Below are positions 5,986-14,758 of a stretch of DNA of 39,141 nucleotides, one piece after another. Numbering within the stretch: position 1 is the stretch's first letter; each line of letters begins with the position of its first letter. Below the pieces are notes generated by a model. It did not search any database, was not told the origin of the DNA, and was given only the letters and a program-made list of their open reading frames with translations. The DNA lies in the NCBI GenBank assembly GCA_045532175.1, contig JAZSFK010000050.1:1-39141 (forward strand), written 5' to 3'. The translations under genes were made by a program, and so were the position numbers. Origin of the DNA: Fimenecus sp045532175. Its GTDB lineage: Bacteria; Bacillota; Clostridia; Oscillospirales; Acutalibacteraceae.

Positions 5986-7923
5986 TTATCGTACTAAAGG
6001 AAATTCAAAATCAACGAAGCCCTTTGCGCCAAAGATAAAGTAAACTATATCATTAGCACCCTTTAAGGCGATATTAAGAATCTTTTCCAAAGTGCCGGGC
6101 TCTGCCTCAGGCTCATAAACACCAATTTCAACAAGCATATCGTGAACCTTTTCAATTACCTCGTTGTCCTTATCATAATCATTGATTGTTCTTTTGGTCA
6201 TTTCTTCAGCCTCTTTGAGAACTGCCTTGTTTTCCGCAGTAAGAACATAACCTGTTTCTTCACAATATCTCTCAAGGTCTTCTTTGTACCATTTAAGAGG
6301 TTTAAGGTTTCTTGCTTCATTGAATTGTGGATAATAATACTCTCCGTTAGGGTCGTCACAGCTATCAACTGTTGTTACGTGACCTGTTGCAAGGTTAAGA
6401 GCAAGAGAAAGGGCTGTATTATTATGTTCAAGCTCGTGTTTCTGCTCATAGAAATACCAAGTTGAATCCTTGTAAAGACAAGTTGAAATATCTATTGAAC
6501 CGTCGGGTGAAAGTTCTCTACCCTTTGTATCCTCAAACTTTGTTCCGAAAGGCACAAAAGATGTTCCCGGAGCAGTTGAGTCAATATTAATAATTTCATC
6601 AGAGTTTGTGGTTGGAGCACTCTTCATAAATCCAAAAAGACTATAATCTGCTGTGCATGCACCAAAAGTAAGACCATAACCTGCGATAAAGGAGAATGTT
6701 ACGCCTTCGGACTGAAGATTTGCAATATTCTTATGAAGTCTTGCCTTTGCTTCATAGAAGTCTTCAACTTCATTTCTCACAACATCGGATGTAATGAAGT
6801 TTGTCGCCATAGCTTCCTCATACCTTGCAAGAGGAATCATATTGCTGAGTGAAGGAGTTGTTCCAAAAAGCTCCGTTGAAAGAGCACGTAACGCCATATC
6901 AATAAAGTCACGAAGGACCTGTTTAGGTGCGATTCGAAGAGCCATATTCACCATATATCCCCATGGTTCGCCCACAAGGTCACTGATAAGTCCGTTATAG
7001 AAAAGGTCTGCGGACATATCACAATAACTTTGTGTAAGTAAATCAGCAATAACCTCTGTGCCATCCCAAGCACCAACAATACCAACAACTCTCTTGATAT
7101 GGTTTTCGGCTGCTGTCGGGTATGCGTCAATATAAGCTGTTGTAATTGATGCACCCATACTCATAGGAACAAGAACAACATTTTCAGCACCGACTTTATT
7201 ATTAGCAAGGATTGTTTCAATAAAGTTGTGGAGTCCGTTTACATTTTTTGATGTGTAGGAGAATGCATTGTAGTTGAAAACATAAAGATAATCTTCATAG
7301 TTTTCGCCGAACTTTTCTTTTGCTATATCCTCACAAGGAATGGATGAATAGAACCGTTCTCTTGCTTCGCTACGCATTTCACCATCCTCACCCATTGCCC
7401 AAGGGTACTCTGAAACAGGCATTGCGTATCTTGGAGTTACAACTCTCGGATGCGGATTGCCATTTTCGTCAACGAGGTTAAATTTAAAGAGATTGCGTAC
7501 TACTGTCTTAACGTCTTCTTCATCTATTATACATTGTCTGATGATTGCAGAAGCAAGAAAGTCACCAATCACACCGGTTAATGTTGCGATAGTTGACGGG
7601 TCAGAAAACGCCTCATCAAAGGAATTGAAAAGATTCCATCTTGTACTATATTTGCCTTCAGCAATAAGAGGAGCATAGTTTTCATAATCCTGAAGTGTAC
7701 CGTTTTCAAAAGCACCTTCCTCTGTATAGCTTTCATCAAAAAGATATGAATAACTCTGCCCGATACCTGTTACGAAAACGATAAGGCTGTTTTCACCGTC
7801 AGCAAAAACACTTTCCATATTGGAAGCAGTAGTTATTTTCAGGTTCTTTTCACTTGCTGCAGGAACTAAAGCAATAGACATTACCATTACAACAGCAAGA
7901 AAAACCGCAATAAGCTTTTTCAT
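5986..7923 (-). CDS. Secreted alpha/beta-hydrolase-like protein
   Basis: A 645-residue protein with a signal peptide (MKKLIAVFLAVVMVMSIALVPAAS). The start is the ATG at 7923, which has AAAGGAG before it; an upstream in-frame ATG lacks one. The strand-turn NSLIVFVTGIGQ (~46-56), the region VFNYNAFSYTSKN (~215-227) and LVPMSMGAS (~251-259) resemble a lipase/PGAP1-type alpha/beta-hydrolase, with Ser255 as likely nucleophile in a PxSxG rather than GxSxG elbow. VVGIVGAWDGT follows at the usual place, and GHVTTVDS (~500) could supply the His. The ~200-residue C-terminal part is not recognised. The product would be an exported esterase, lipase or acyltransferase of unknown substrate. It has its own extended -10 promoter and terminator. 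Confidence 0.6.
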   Translation of the reverse strand: MKKLIAVFLAVVMVMSIALVPAASEKNLKITTASNMESVFADGENSLIVFVTGIGQSYSYLFDESYTEEGAFENGTLQDYENYAPLIAEGKYSTRWNLFNSFDEAFSDPSTIATLTGVIGDFLASAIIRQCIIDEEDVKTVVRNLFKFNLVDENGNPHPRVVTPRYAMPVSEYPWAMGEDGEMRSEARERFYSSIPCEDIAKEKFGENYEDYLYVFNYNAFSYTSKNVNGLHNFIETILANNKVGAENVVLVPMSMGASITTAYIDAYPTAAENHIKRVVGIVGAWDGTEVIADLLTQSYCDMSADLFYNGLISDLVGEPWGYMVNMALRIAPKQVLRDFIDMALRALSTELFGTTPSLSNMIPLARYEEAMATNFITSDVVRNEVEDFYEAKARLHKNIANLQSEGVTFSFIAGYGLTFGACTADYSLFGFMKSAPTTNSDEIINIDSTAPGTSFVPFGTKFEDTKGRELSPDGSIDISTCLYKDSTWYFYEQKHELEHNNTALSLALNLATGHVTTVDSCDDPNGEYYYPQFNEARNLKPLKWYKEDLERYCEETGYVLTAENKAVLKEAEEMTKRTINDYDKDNEVIEKVHDMLVEIGVYEPEAEPGTLEKILNIALKGANDIVYFIFGAKGFVDFEFPLVR

Positions 7924-7958
7924 CTTTATAAAACTCCTTTCGAATATATACTGAATAT

Positions 7959-7987
7959 ATAGTATCATTTATTATTTTTGTTTTCAA
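7959..7987 (-). promoter_or_regulatory. Promoter of the secreted hydrolase-like gene
   Basis: Minus strand: -35 TTGAAA (7982-7987), 17-base spacer, extended -10 TGATACTAT (-10 hexamer 7959-7964). Confidence 0.7.
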
Positions 7988-8064
7988 TGATAAATTCAAA
8001 ATTCTACCTTTTCCCCAAATTCCTCCTCTGGTTTTTATGCTTTTGAACAATAAGTATTTTGCCA

Positions 8065-8099
8065 AATCAAAAGAGCCAACACCCAAGTGTTGACTCTTT
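8065..8099 (-). terminator. Terminator after the 871-residue secreted protein gene
   Basis: Minus strand: stem AAGAGTCAACAC / GTGTTGGCTCTT with a G-T wobble and loop TTGG, followed by TTGATTT. It lies about 45 bases after the stop; the T-run is imperfect. Confidence 0.7.
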
Positions 8100-8143
8100 C
8101 TGCTGTTTAATATGTTACGATAGTTATGGTTTTGTATTAGAAA

Positions 8144-10759
8144 TTAACCTAACATACCGTGGTATCTGCCCATCCAATATGGAAGTGAATAAGTTGTTGA
8201 ACCTTCCATTTCATAAATGTTATGAGCATCATTAAGGTCAAATGTGGAGCCGTTGTATTTATGGAATGCTCTTTCATCAGGAGCTGCAACTGTCCATTCA
8301 TACTTACCAAGACCTGCTACAAGACCAAGCAATTTGAATACATCATTATCTGAATGCCAGAATGGTGGTGTATATTCATCAGGGTCAAATGAAAGTTCAT
8401 TTGTTCCGCCAATACCAATATCATCAAGGTCAAGTTCGTAAACATCTTCACGATTTTCATTTGTTGCAAGGAATCTTCTTAAATCCATCGGATGACGTGA
8501 AAGTGACCAGGATGCAACCTCAATAAGGCTGTTGCCATAAGCATCTGTCTTTTCTTCGTTTGGATATGCAAGCTGATAAATATAATACCAAAGCGGATTT
8601 TCACTACTTCCGATTGAGAACCACCAGTCATCAAGAGCTTCTCTGTAATATCCGAGAAGTTCCTCATCATCCTCAAGCTGGAAGAGTGTGTAGAAGCCAA
8701 GCATTGCCATTTCTTCGTCGGAATGGTTAAGAATCAACTTGTAAAGGGTATCAAAAATTTCAGTTCCCACTATCGGGCGAAGAACATACCCCAAAATAGG
8801 AGATACGCTGTTTGCATATTCAAGAATTGAAAGATAATATCTCTCAAGTTCCTGGGTCATAACTTCAGCATACTGATACTGCTCATCAAGAGCTGCCATT
8901 CTGTATTCGTCTTCCCATTTCTGGTAGCCTGTAACGTGTGCTGCAACCTTAAATACGGTAAGAAGAACCATAGTATTAAGAGGTGCGCCACCAAGAACCT
9001 GACCGTTATGCATATAAGTTCTTGAGAACTTTGCCCATGTTGTTGGCTGACCTGAACCGTCAACGAGGTTATATGAGTTATCAACAAGGTGTTGTGCAAA
9101 TCTGTCCATTGTATATGAAATCATTTCAGCAAGTTCAGGGTCTTCAGGACCGAGGATATCATAAGCAAGTTTGTAAAGATAAACGTGACCGATAATTTCG
9201 TCAGAACTTGTGTCGCCCTTATAGAAAATGTCTTCAATATCTCTACCAGAGCCGATGAGGTCATCCCAAAGTCTTTGTGGAATTTCTCCCGATGCATCAA
9301 CCTTAAGTCCACGGTAATTTTCGCCGTGAAGGAGGAAGTCGCTTCCGTCTTCATAAGTTTTTGTTGAAACACCTGTTGCTGTGCCGTCACCATTATGTGA
9401 CCAATAAGCATAAGCATCAAAATCATCATTTTCATCTTTGAAGGAGTATGTTCTTGCCCAAAAGCCTTCAAGATTTCTTGTACGCATTGCATATTCGCCA
9501 TCATATTTAAGAGGGTCAGCCCAACCACTCATATCATAAAGCTTAAGGTTTTCGTCCTGTTTTTGAACGTAAGAACGTACACCAAAAAGCATATAACGTG
9601 AATACATATCGTCAAATTCCTCAGCAGGGCTGTTAAAAGGAATATTCTGTGAATAGTCACCGCCAACAAGAGTTGCTTCACTTGTGTAGTACTTACCTGT
9701 TTCAAGGTCCACAACAGTACCGCTTCTCTGTGCACGGTTATAAGACTGAACTGTTCCCTGACGCATTGAAATATATGTAAGTAAAAGAACTGCTTCTGTT
9801 GAAAGAGTTGCAGTCTTTCTTGCATCCTCAATCTGTTCAGGTGTTGCATTCGGGTCGTCCTTAAGAACTGCATAACGCATAAGTTCGCCACCTGCATACA
9901 TAGATGTCCAAAGACCGTCATTATCACTTTCTTCCGGTTCCCATTCACCATTTATATAATAGGCATTTGAAACCATACCACGTCTTGCAACATAGTCCCA
10001 AGTCTGCTCATTTAATACTTCAGCCTTTTCAGTACCGTTCATTTCGAGCATCTCAATATGTGAATATCCGCCTGCCATTACAGTCCAGATACCATATTCG
10101 CCGTCTGCAAAAATAGCAAGTACGTTTCCGTCACCTGTATCTGCGGAATAGAAATATCTGTCACCCATAAAACGCTGTTCTACGTCTCTTTCGTTAGTTG
10201 CATTTTCGTCAACTCTGAGAACACCGTAATCTGTAATTGTCCAAACAGCACCGTCCTTTGTTGTTACTGTCTGTGCATCGGCATATTTACTTGTATCTTT
10301 TACCTTTGCAGGAACGTTCTTATCCCCGAGTTCGTATCTTGTAACAACCTTCTGAAGATTATCGCCTTCTGCAACAGAACCAAGTGTGTAGTCAACCTTT
10401 TCAGCTCTGTCAGTCATCATTGTAGGCTCTGTTACAACTTTAAGCACAATACTGTCCTCAACGCCGTCGCTATTCCATGCAGTAATAACAGCTTCGCCTT
10501 CCTTCAGTGCTGTAACACGTCCCCATGTATCAACTGAAGCAACATCTGCAGGTTCTGCTGACCATGTAAGCATTCTGTTTTCTGTTCCATCCATTGCATA
10601 ATCAACTGTTCTGCTGTCACCAATACACATTTCCCAATTTTCAGGAACGATAAGACGTAAAATCGCGTCATCGTCATCAAAGCAGGCAAATGCGGTGATA
10701 GGTCCAAATGTTACCACCATAAGAGCAAGTGTGAGAACAAATGCAATTACCTTTTTCAT
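8144..10759 (-). CDS. Large secreted protein with BIG2-type Ig-like domain
   Basis: An 871-residue exported protein: the signal peptide ends near AFAC (~26). Residues ~33-110 are a bacterial Ig-like (BIG2) domain, with the hallmark pattern LTWSAEPADVASVDTWGRV and VTALKEGEAVITA. Residues ~120-260 hold repeating DGAVWTITDYGVLRV / DGEYGIWTVMAGGY units that resemble propeller or sensor-type beta repeats. The C-terminal ~450 residues are rich in Trp/Tyr and helices (LWDDLIGSGRDIEDI, MISYTMDRFAQHLVDN) and could be an alpha/alpha-toroid as in glycan-active enzymes, but no catalytic signature is recognised. There is no sorting motif or C-terminal anchor. It has its own promoter and terminator and sits next to the secreted hydrolase-like protein. 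A role in surface glycan handling is plausible, not shown. Confidence 0.65.
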   Translation of the reverse strand: MKKVIAFVLTLALMVVTFGPITAFACFDDDDAILRLIVPENWEMCIGDSRTVDYAMDGTENRMLTWSAEPADVASVDTWGRVTALKEGEAVITAWNSDGVEDSIVLKVVTEPTMMTDRAEKVDYTLGSVAEGDNLQKVVTRYELGDKNVPAKVKDTSKYADAQTVTTKDGAVWTITDYGVLRVDENATNERDVEQRFMGDRYFYSADTGDGNVLAIFADGEYGIWTVMAGGYSHIEMLEMNGTEKAEVLNEQTWDYVARRGMVSNAYYINGEWEPEESDNDGLWTSMYAGGELMRYAVLKDDPNATPEQIEDARKTATLSTEAVLLLTYISMRQGTVQSYNRAQRSGTVVDLETGKYYTSEATLVGGDYSQNIPFNSPAEEFDDMYSRYMLFGVRSYVQKQDENLKLYDMSGWADPLKYDGEYAMRTRNLEGFWARTYSFKDENDDFDAYAYWSHNGDGTATGVSTKTYEDGSDFLLHGENYRGLKVDASGEIPQRLWDDLIGSGRDIEDIFYKGDTSSDEIIGHVYLYKLAYDILGPEDPELAEMISYTMDRFAQHLVDNSYNLVDGSGQPTTWAKFSRTYMHNGQVLGGAPLNTMVLLTVFKVAAHVTGYQKWEDEYRMAALDEQYQYAEVMTQELERYYLSILEYANSVSPILGYVLRPIVGTEIFDTLYKLILNHSDEEMAMLGFYTLFQLEDDEELLGYYREALDDWWFSIGSSENPLWYYIYQLAYPNEEKTDAYGNSLIEVASWSLSRHPMDLRRFLATNENREDVYELDLDDIGIGGTNELSFDPDEYTPPFWHSDNDVFKLLGLVAGLGKYEWTVAAPDERAFHKYNGSTFDLNDAHNIYEMEGSTTYSLPYWMGRYHGMLG

Positions 10760-10816
10760 AACAACTCTCCTTTTTGTGTTTTCATTTTCAAAAACACCCT
10801 ATTTAATTACGATAAT

Positions 10817-10845
10817 ATCATAACATTCCCATTTAATTCCGTCAA
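10817..10845 (-). promoter_or_regulatory. Promoter of the 871-residue protein gene
   Basis: Minus strand: -35 TTGACG (10840-10845), 17-base spacer, -10 TATGAT (10817-10822). Confidence 0.7.
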
Positions 10846-10903
10846 GAAAAAAGGTAAAAATAAGTTCAATAAAACAAATATGAATATTGCTGAAAGAAAA
10901 CAT

Positions 10904-10931
10904 TTGAAAATTTCTTCTGTTATGATATAAT
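10904..10931 (+). promoter_or_regulatory. Promoter of the phosphoesterase gene
   Basis: Plus strand: -35 TTGAAA (10904-10909), 16-base spacer ending TGA, consensus -10 TATAAT (10926-10931). Confidence 0.75.
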
Positions 10932-10959
10932 AAAACCAACATATAAGGAGGAGAAAATT

Positions 10960-12276
10960 ATGACAAATCTCTTTTCACAGTTGATTTTTAAGATTCTTTC
11001 TATTGTACTTGGCATCACCTTTTCTTTTTCGGGCCCCGTTGGTGGAGTAAAACCTGAGGAGGTAGTTCACACTCCCGATGATTTCACACCGGTTGTACGC
11101 TTTGTTGCTTGTTCAGATATTCACCTTGACGGTGACGAAGACCAACAGGCAGCTAAAAGATTTGCTAATTTATTTACAGATATGTATGAATATGCCGAGG
11201 GTTGCGAATACAAAAACCTTGATGCGGTCCTCGTTGCAGGTGATTTTACAGGTGGCGGTTCAGAAAAAGAATACGAGATTTATACCAAAATCATTGACGA
11301 GAACTGTAAAGAAGGCACACAGGTGCTTACAATCCTCGGAAATCACGAATTTATCGATTATCGTGATGTAGATGCAAGTGTCGGCTATGATGTTTTCCGC
11401 AAATATGTAAATGAAGATGTTGACACAGATGTTGTAATAAACGGTTATCATTTTATTGGTGTTTCCTATGATGATAATGGTAAAACATATAGTGGTAAGA
11501 AAGAATGGCTTAACGAAAGACTCGCAAAAGCCACAGCGGAAGACCCGGATAAACCGATTTTTGTTTATCAACATCCACACCCTGCTCTTACTGTTTACGG
11601 CAGTGTAAACTGGGGCGACATTGACACAAGAGCAGTTTTGAGCAAATATCCTCAGGTTGTTAGTTTCTCAGGTCATTCTCACTATGCAGCAAGTGACCCA
11701 AGAAGCATTTGGCAGGGTGAATTTACAGCTGTTGGTTGCGGTTCTTTATCTGCATTCATGGGTAACCTTAACTACATTGAGGGTGACAAGGATGCTCCCG
11801 GTAATTCAGGTGGTGCGTGGCTTGTTGAGGTAGATGCAGAAGGTAACGTAAGTATGAAGCTTTACGACGCTGAAAACCGAGTTTTCTTCTCTGACATTGA
11901 TTATTATCTCACTGATTTGAGTGATACATCAAAGAGAACACATAACTGGCAGAAGCAGGAGTCCCTTGATACTGCTCCTGAATTTCCTGAAAATGCAGAA
12001 GTGACTTCTTTTGTAAATGAGAATGGAGAAACTATCATATCCTTCCCCGAAGCAAAGGGCTATTACTATGCTGAAAACTACAAAATCACAGTTACTAAAA
12101 AATTGAAAACAGTTTATGAGCAGACAGTTATTTCGGAGTATGTTCGTGCTACAAATGACGATGTTACAGTAAATATAGGTCAGCTTGAATCAGGAGAATA
12201 TAAGGTGAAAATTGTGGCGTACAGCCCTTATGCAAGACGTGGCGAAACTATAAGACAGACTATAACAATAGAATAA
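10960..12276 (+). CDS. Secreted calcineurin-like metallophosphoesterase
   Basis: A 438-residue protein with a hydrophobic N-terminal export segment (residues ~5-25). The metallophosphoesterase motifs are in order: CSDIHLDGD (Asp53, His55), VAGDFTGG (~92-99), LGNHEF (~126-131), YQHPHP, and SGHSHY, giving a full dinuclear metal site. The last ~110 residues look like a beta-sandwich (Fn3-like) add-on with YKITVTKKLKTVYEQ. It hydrolyses phosphoester bonds outside the cytoplasm; the substrate could be a nucleotide, phospholipid or glycan phosphate. A strong AAGGAGG ribosome-binding site and its own promoter and terminator show a single-gene unit, divergent from the large secreted protein gene. Confidence 0.88.
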   Translation: MTNLFSQLIFKILSIVLGITFSFSGPVGGVKPEEVVHTPDDFTPVVRFVACSDIHLDGDEDQQAAKRFANLFTDMYEYAEGCEYKNLDAVLVAGDFTGGGSEKEYEIYTKIIDENCKEGTQVLTILGNHEFIDYRDVDASVGYDVFRKYVNEDVDTDVVINGYHFIGVSYDDNGKTYSGKKEWLNERLAKATAEDPDKPIFVYQHPHPALTVYGSVNWGDIDTRAVLSKYPQVVSFSGHSHYAASDPRSIWQGEFTAVGCGSLSAFMGNLNYIEGDKDAPGNSGGAWLVEVDAEGNVSMKLYDAENRVFFSDIDYYLTDLSDTSKRTHNWQKQESLDTAPEFPENAEVTSFVNENGETIISFPEAKGYYYAENYKITVTKKLKTVYEQTVISEYVRATNDDVTVNIGQLESGEYKVKIVAYSPYARRGETIRQTITIE

Positions 12277-12296
12277 AGCTACAGTTATCAAAAAGC

Positions 12297-12326
12297 AAAA
12301 GGTGGAGCAAAACTCCACCTTTTTTA
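12297..12326. terminator. Bidirectional terminator between convergent genes
   Basis: Stem AAGGTGGAG / CTCCACCTT with loop CAAAA. T-runs lie on both sides, so it serves both the phosphoesterase (plus) and the duplicated-domain protein (minus). Confidence 0.85.
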
Positions 12327-12337
12327 TGTTTGATTAT

Positions 12338-13201
12338 TTAGTACTCCTTATAGTATTCAGTATGTATTTCGCGAAGCTCATTCAGTGCATCTTCACCGCC
12401 CTGCACCTTATAACGTTGACCCTCAATCCAAAAATACGTATTTGCACCGAATTCTATTATCGTTCCGTCTGTTTTCTCCAAACAAAACTGACAGTCAAAA
12501 CTGTCTGCATACTCATTATAATCTCTTTCACCTAATCTGATTTCAGTTAAAAGTTTTACGATTTTCTCACATTCTGCATCAGTAAAGGTATATATGATTT
12601 CCTTTGTTTCATTTTGAGAATACAGTGAAATGCTCTTTACACGGTCAACAGACAAATCCTTGAGCAGATTAGCACCATAATTAGGATTCAGTGGCAGAAC
12701 AGCGTATTTTGAAAAGTATTCTCTGGTTATGACATCTATCCTATACATTGCGTCCTTTCCCTCAACAACCTCATACTGTTTGCCGTTAAAAACCAAAGGT
12801 CCGCCCATACTGAAATCAATTATCGTTCCGTCGTTTTTTTCTAAACGATATGCCGGATAGTATATACCATCGTACTGAGTTTTATCCTCTTCGCCAATCT
12901 CAATCTGGCTCAAAAGCCCTACGATTTCAGCACATTCCTCATCGCTGACAGTATACACAATCTCCTTATTCATTGAATAAATGGAAATACTTTTAACATC
13001 CTCAGCAGTCAGTCCCTTAAACGGACTCTCAACCTTTTCAGAGTCTTGTGGCATTTGCTCATCCGTCCTGTTTTCCCCTTGTACGGGATTACCAAACGCG
13101 GAATTAGAGTTAATTAATATGACCGCAATTATTAAAGCAGTTACAACAATCAATGGACAGATAATAATTAATACACGCTTATTCAACTTTAGCTTGGACA
13201 T
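12338..13201 (-). CDS. Membrane-anchored protein with two tandem copies of an unknown domain
   Basis: A 287-residue protein with one N-terminal TM helix (~9-30) and a Gln/Glu/Asp-rich linker. Two homologous units follow: residues ~63-165 (VKSISIYSMNKEIVYTVSDEECAEIV ... DGTIIDF ... GKQYEVVEGKDA) and ~185-284 (VKSISLYSQNETKEIIYTFTDAECEKIV ... DGTIIEF ... GQRYKVQGGEDA). The copies align along their whole length at roughly 45% identity by eye, so the gene arose by internal duplication. I do not recognise the domain; the strand-helix-strand pattern suggests a small extracellular sensor or inhibitor fold. The ribosome-binding site is AAAGGGGG. Anchoring and duplication are seen directly; function is unknown. 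Confidence 0.75.
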   Translation of the reverse strand: MSKLKLNKRVLIIICPLIVVTALIIAVILINSNSAFGNPVQGENRTDEQMPQDSEKVESPFKGLTAEDVKSISIYSMNKEIVYTVSDEECAEIVGLLSQIEIGEEDKTQYDGIYYPAYRLEKNDGTIIDFSMGGPLVFNGKQYEVVEGKDAMYRIDVITREYFSKYAVLPLNPNYGANLLKDLSVDRVKSISLYSQNETKEIIYTFTDAECEKIVKLLTEIRLGERDYNEYADSFDCQFCLEKTDGTIIEFGANTYFWIEGQRYKVQGGEDALNELREIHTEYYKEY

Positions 13202-13351
13202 AATATACCCCCTTTTGTTGTAGGTACGATTTAATATATTAAAGAAAATGCTTTACAGACTTTCTGTCTCTCTACATTGTTTAATACTTACATACTGTAT
13301 AATTTACATCTCTGACAAACAGTTAAACTGTTCATTGAAATCACTTCTTTT

Positions 13352-13504
13352 TTACAATGCATTTGCAAGAGCAATAATCTGCTCCTCACTACTAAAATCG
13401 TATAGCATAGGAATTGTGTTACCTAAAAAGTGATTGGAATTGGTAATTCTCTTTTTTAAATAAAGATGGAGACATTTCTTTATTGAAAATACACAGATAT
13501 ATTA
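13352..13504 (-). pseudogene. Possible C-terminal remnant of a lost gene
   Basis: A stop-to-stop minus-strand frame of about 50 codons without a usable start. Its end reads like a natural protein C-terminus (HFLGNTIPMLYDFSS then EEQIIALANAL and stop). The upstream part is biased toward Lys/Leu/Cys and less convincing. There is no ribosome-binding site. It may be the tail of a gene whose front was deleted, or chance; no family is recognised. Confidence 0.25.
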
Positions 13505-13605
13505 AGATGATAGTTTATATGGCAAATTCATTATAACATCACATATTAAGGGTTTGCAAATAATTTTGCAATCCGTTCATAAATTAACACTATACAATCA
13601 ATGTA

Positions 13606-13641
13606 ATAAAAAAAGGACAAGCTTCAAAATGGCCTGTCCTT
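13606..13641 (-). terminator. Terminator of the capD-ilvE operon
   Basis: Minus strand: stem AAGGACAGGC / GCTTGTCCTT with one mismatch and a loop of about nine bases, followed by TTTTTTTATT, just past the ilvE stop. Confidence 0.85.
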
Positions 13642-13650
13642 ATTTCTTAA

Positions 13651-14715
13651 TTAGTCAACCTTTACTGTCCAACCAAAGGTATCCTCGATTTTACCGTACT
13701 GGATACCTGTAAGAGTATCGTAAAGCTTCTGTGTAAGTTCACCAATTGCAAAATTGTTGATTTCAACAACATCATCCTTGTATCTTAATGAACCAACAGG
13801 TGAAATAACTGCTGCCGTACCTGTACCAAATACTTCTTCAAGAGTACCGTTTTTACCTGCTTCCATAATTGTGTCAATAGCAAGTTTGCCTTCATTAACC
13901 TTGTAGCCCCAGTTTTTAAGAACTTCAATACAACTCATTCTTGTGATACCCGGAAGAACTGTACCCGATGTTGCTGCTGTATAAATCTCGCCGTTGAGTT
14001 TGAACATAATGTTCATAGCGCCAACTTCTTCAACATATTTTCTTTCAACACCGTCAAGCCAAAGAACCTGTGAATAACCAAGTTTATGCGCTTTTTCACC
14101 TGCTGCAAGGGATGCTGCATAGTTACCGCCACATTTAATAGCACCTGTACCGCCCGGTGCTGCGCGAACAAATTCTTCTTCAACATAAATCTTAACAGGA
14201 TTAAGACCTTCAGCATAGTAAGCACCTGATGGTGAACAGATAATGATAAACTGATATTTCGCTGATGCCTTAACACCGAGAACCGGCTCAGTTGCAATTG
14301 TAAACGGTCTGATATAAAGGCTTGTGTCAGGCTCTGACGGTACCCAATCTTTATCAACTGAAACAAGTGCTTTAACAGCATCTACGAAATCAGCAACGGG
14401 AATCTGCGGAATACAAAGTCTGTCGTGTGTTGACTGCATTCTTTCTGCATTTTTGTCAGGACGGAAAAGTTGAACATTACCGTCTGCCATACGATATGCC
14501 TTAAGTCCCTCAAAGCATTCCTGAGCATAGTGAAAAACAAGTGCTGACGGGTCAAGTGCGATTGGCTGATATGGCACAACTCTTGCATCGTGCCAGCCCA
14601 TACCCTCATCATAATCCATAATAAACATATGGTCTGTGAAAATATGACCGAAGCCTAAATTCTTCCAGTCGGGTTTTGCTTTAGGGGTAGTTGTTTTTTC
14701 AATTCTGATTTGCAT
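13651..14715 (-). CDS. ilvE: Branched-chain amino acid aminotransferase
   Basis: A 354-residue fold-type IV PLP enzyme that interconverts Leu, Ile or Val with their 2-oxo acids using 2-oxoglutarate, in the cytoplasm. Length and landmarks match the BCAT2-type subgroup: GMGWHDARV, QECFEGLKAYR (~65-75), LYIRPF (~133-138), the PLP lysine Lys194 in GAIKCGGNYA, LWLDGVERKYVEEVGAMN, and TSGTVLPGITR near the cofactor phosphate. GGAG precedes the ATG. It follows the capD-like gene by 43 bases with no terminator between, so it is probably cotranscribed. No T-box or leader peptide is seen upstream. Confidence 0.95.
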   Translation of the reverse strand: MQIRIEKTTTPKAKPDWKNLGFGHIFTDHMFIMDYDEGMGWHDARVVPYQPIALDPSALVFHYAQECFEGLKAYRMADGNVQLFRPDKNAERMQSTHDRLCIPQIPVADFVDAVKALVSVDKDWVPSEPDTSLYIRPFTIATEPVLGVKASAKYQFIIICSPSGAYYAEGLNPVKIYVEEEFVRAAPGGTGAIKCGGNYAASLAAGEKAHKLGYSQVLWLDGVERKYVEEVGAMNIMFKLNGEIYTAATSGTVLPGITRMSCIEVLKNWGYKVNEGKLAIDTIMEAGKNGTLEEVFGTGTAAVISPVGSLRYKDDVVEINNFAIGELTQKLYDTLTGIQYGKIEDTFGWTVKVD

Positions 14716-14758
14716 TTGTGAACATCTCCAATGTATTTGCTAAAAGTTTTGCCGGATT

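Larger units (their letters stand above)
13202..13650. other. Gene-poor AT-rich stretch
   Basis: About 450 bases between the duplicated-domain gene and ilvE. It holds the ilvE terminator, a 14-bp AT palindrome (TTTAATATATTAAA, near 13230), a small hairpin ACAGA-CTT-TCTGT and a possible decayed reading frame on the minus strand. I see no convincing promoter, RNA gene or intact protein. Confidence 0.5.

Noticed and set aside
6142..6465. 107-codon plus-strand frame inside the secreted hydrolase-like gene
   Set aside because: Antisense shadow with hydrophobic, Phe/Val/Ile-rich composition typical of reversed coding sequence.
13248..13433. 61-codon plus-strand frame in the gene-poor stretch
   Set aside because: No ribosome-binding site and no protein-like pattern; the opposite strand looks more coding.
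14716..14758. T-box or leader-peptide attenuator upstream of ilvE
   Set aside because: Only 43 bases separate it from the capD-like gene; no room for and no sign of such structures.
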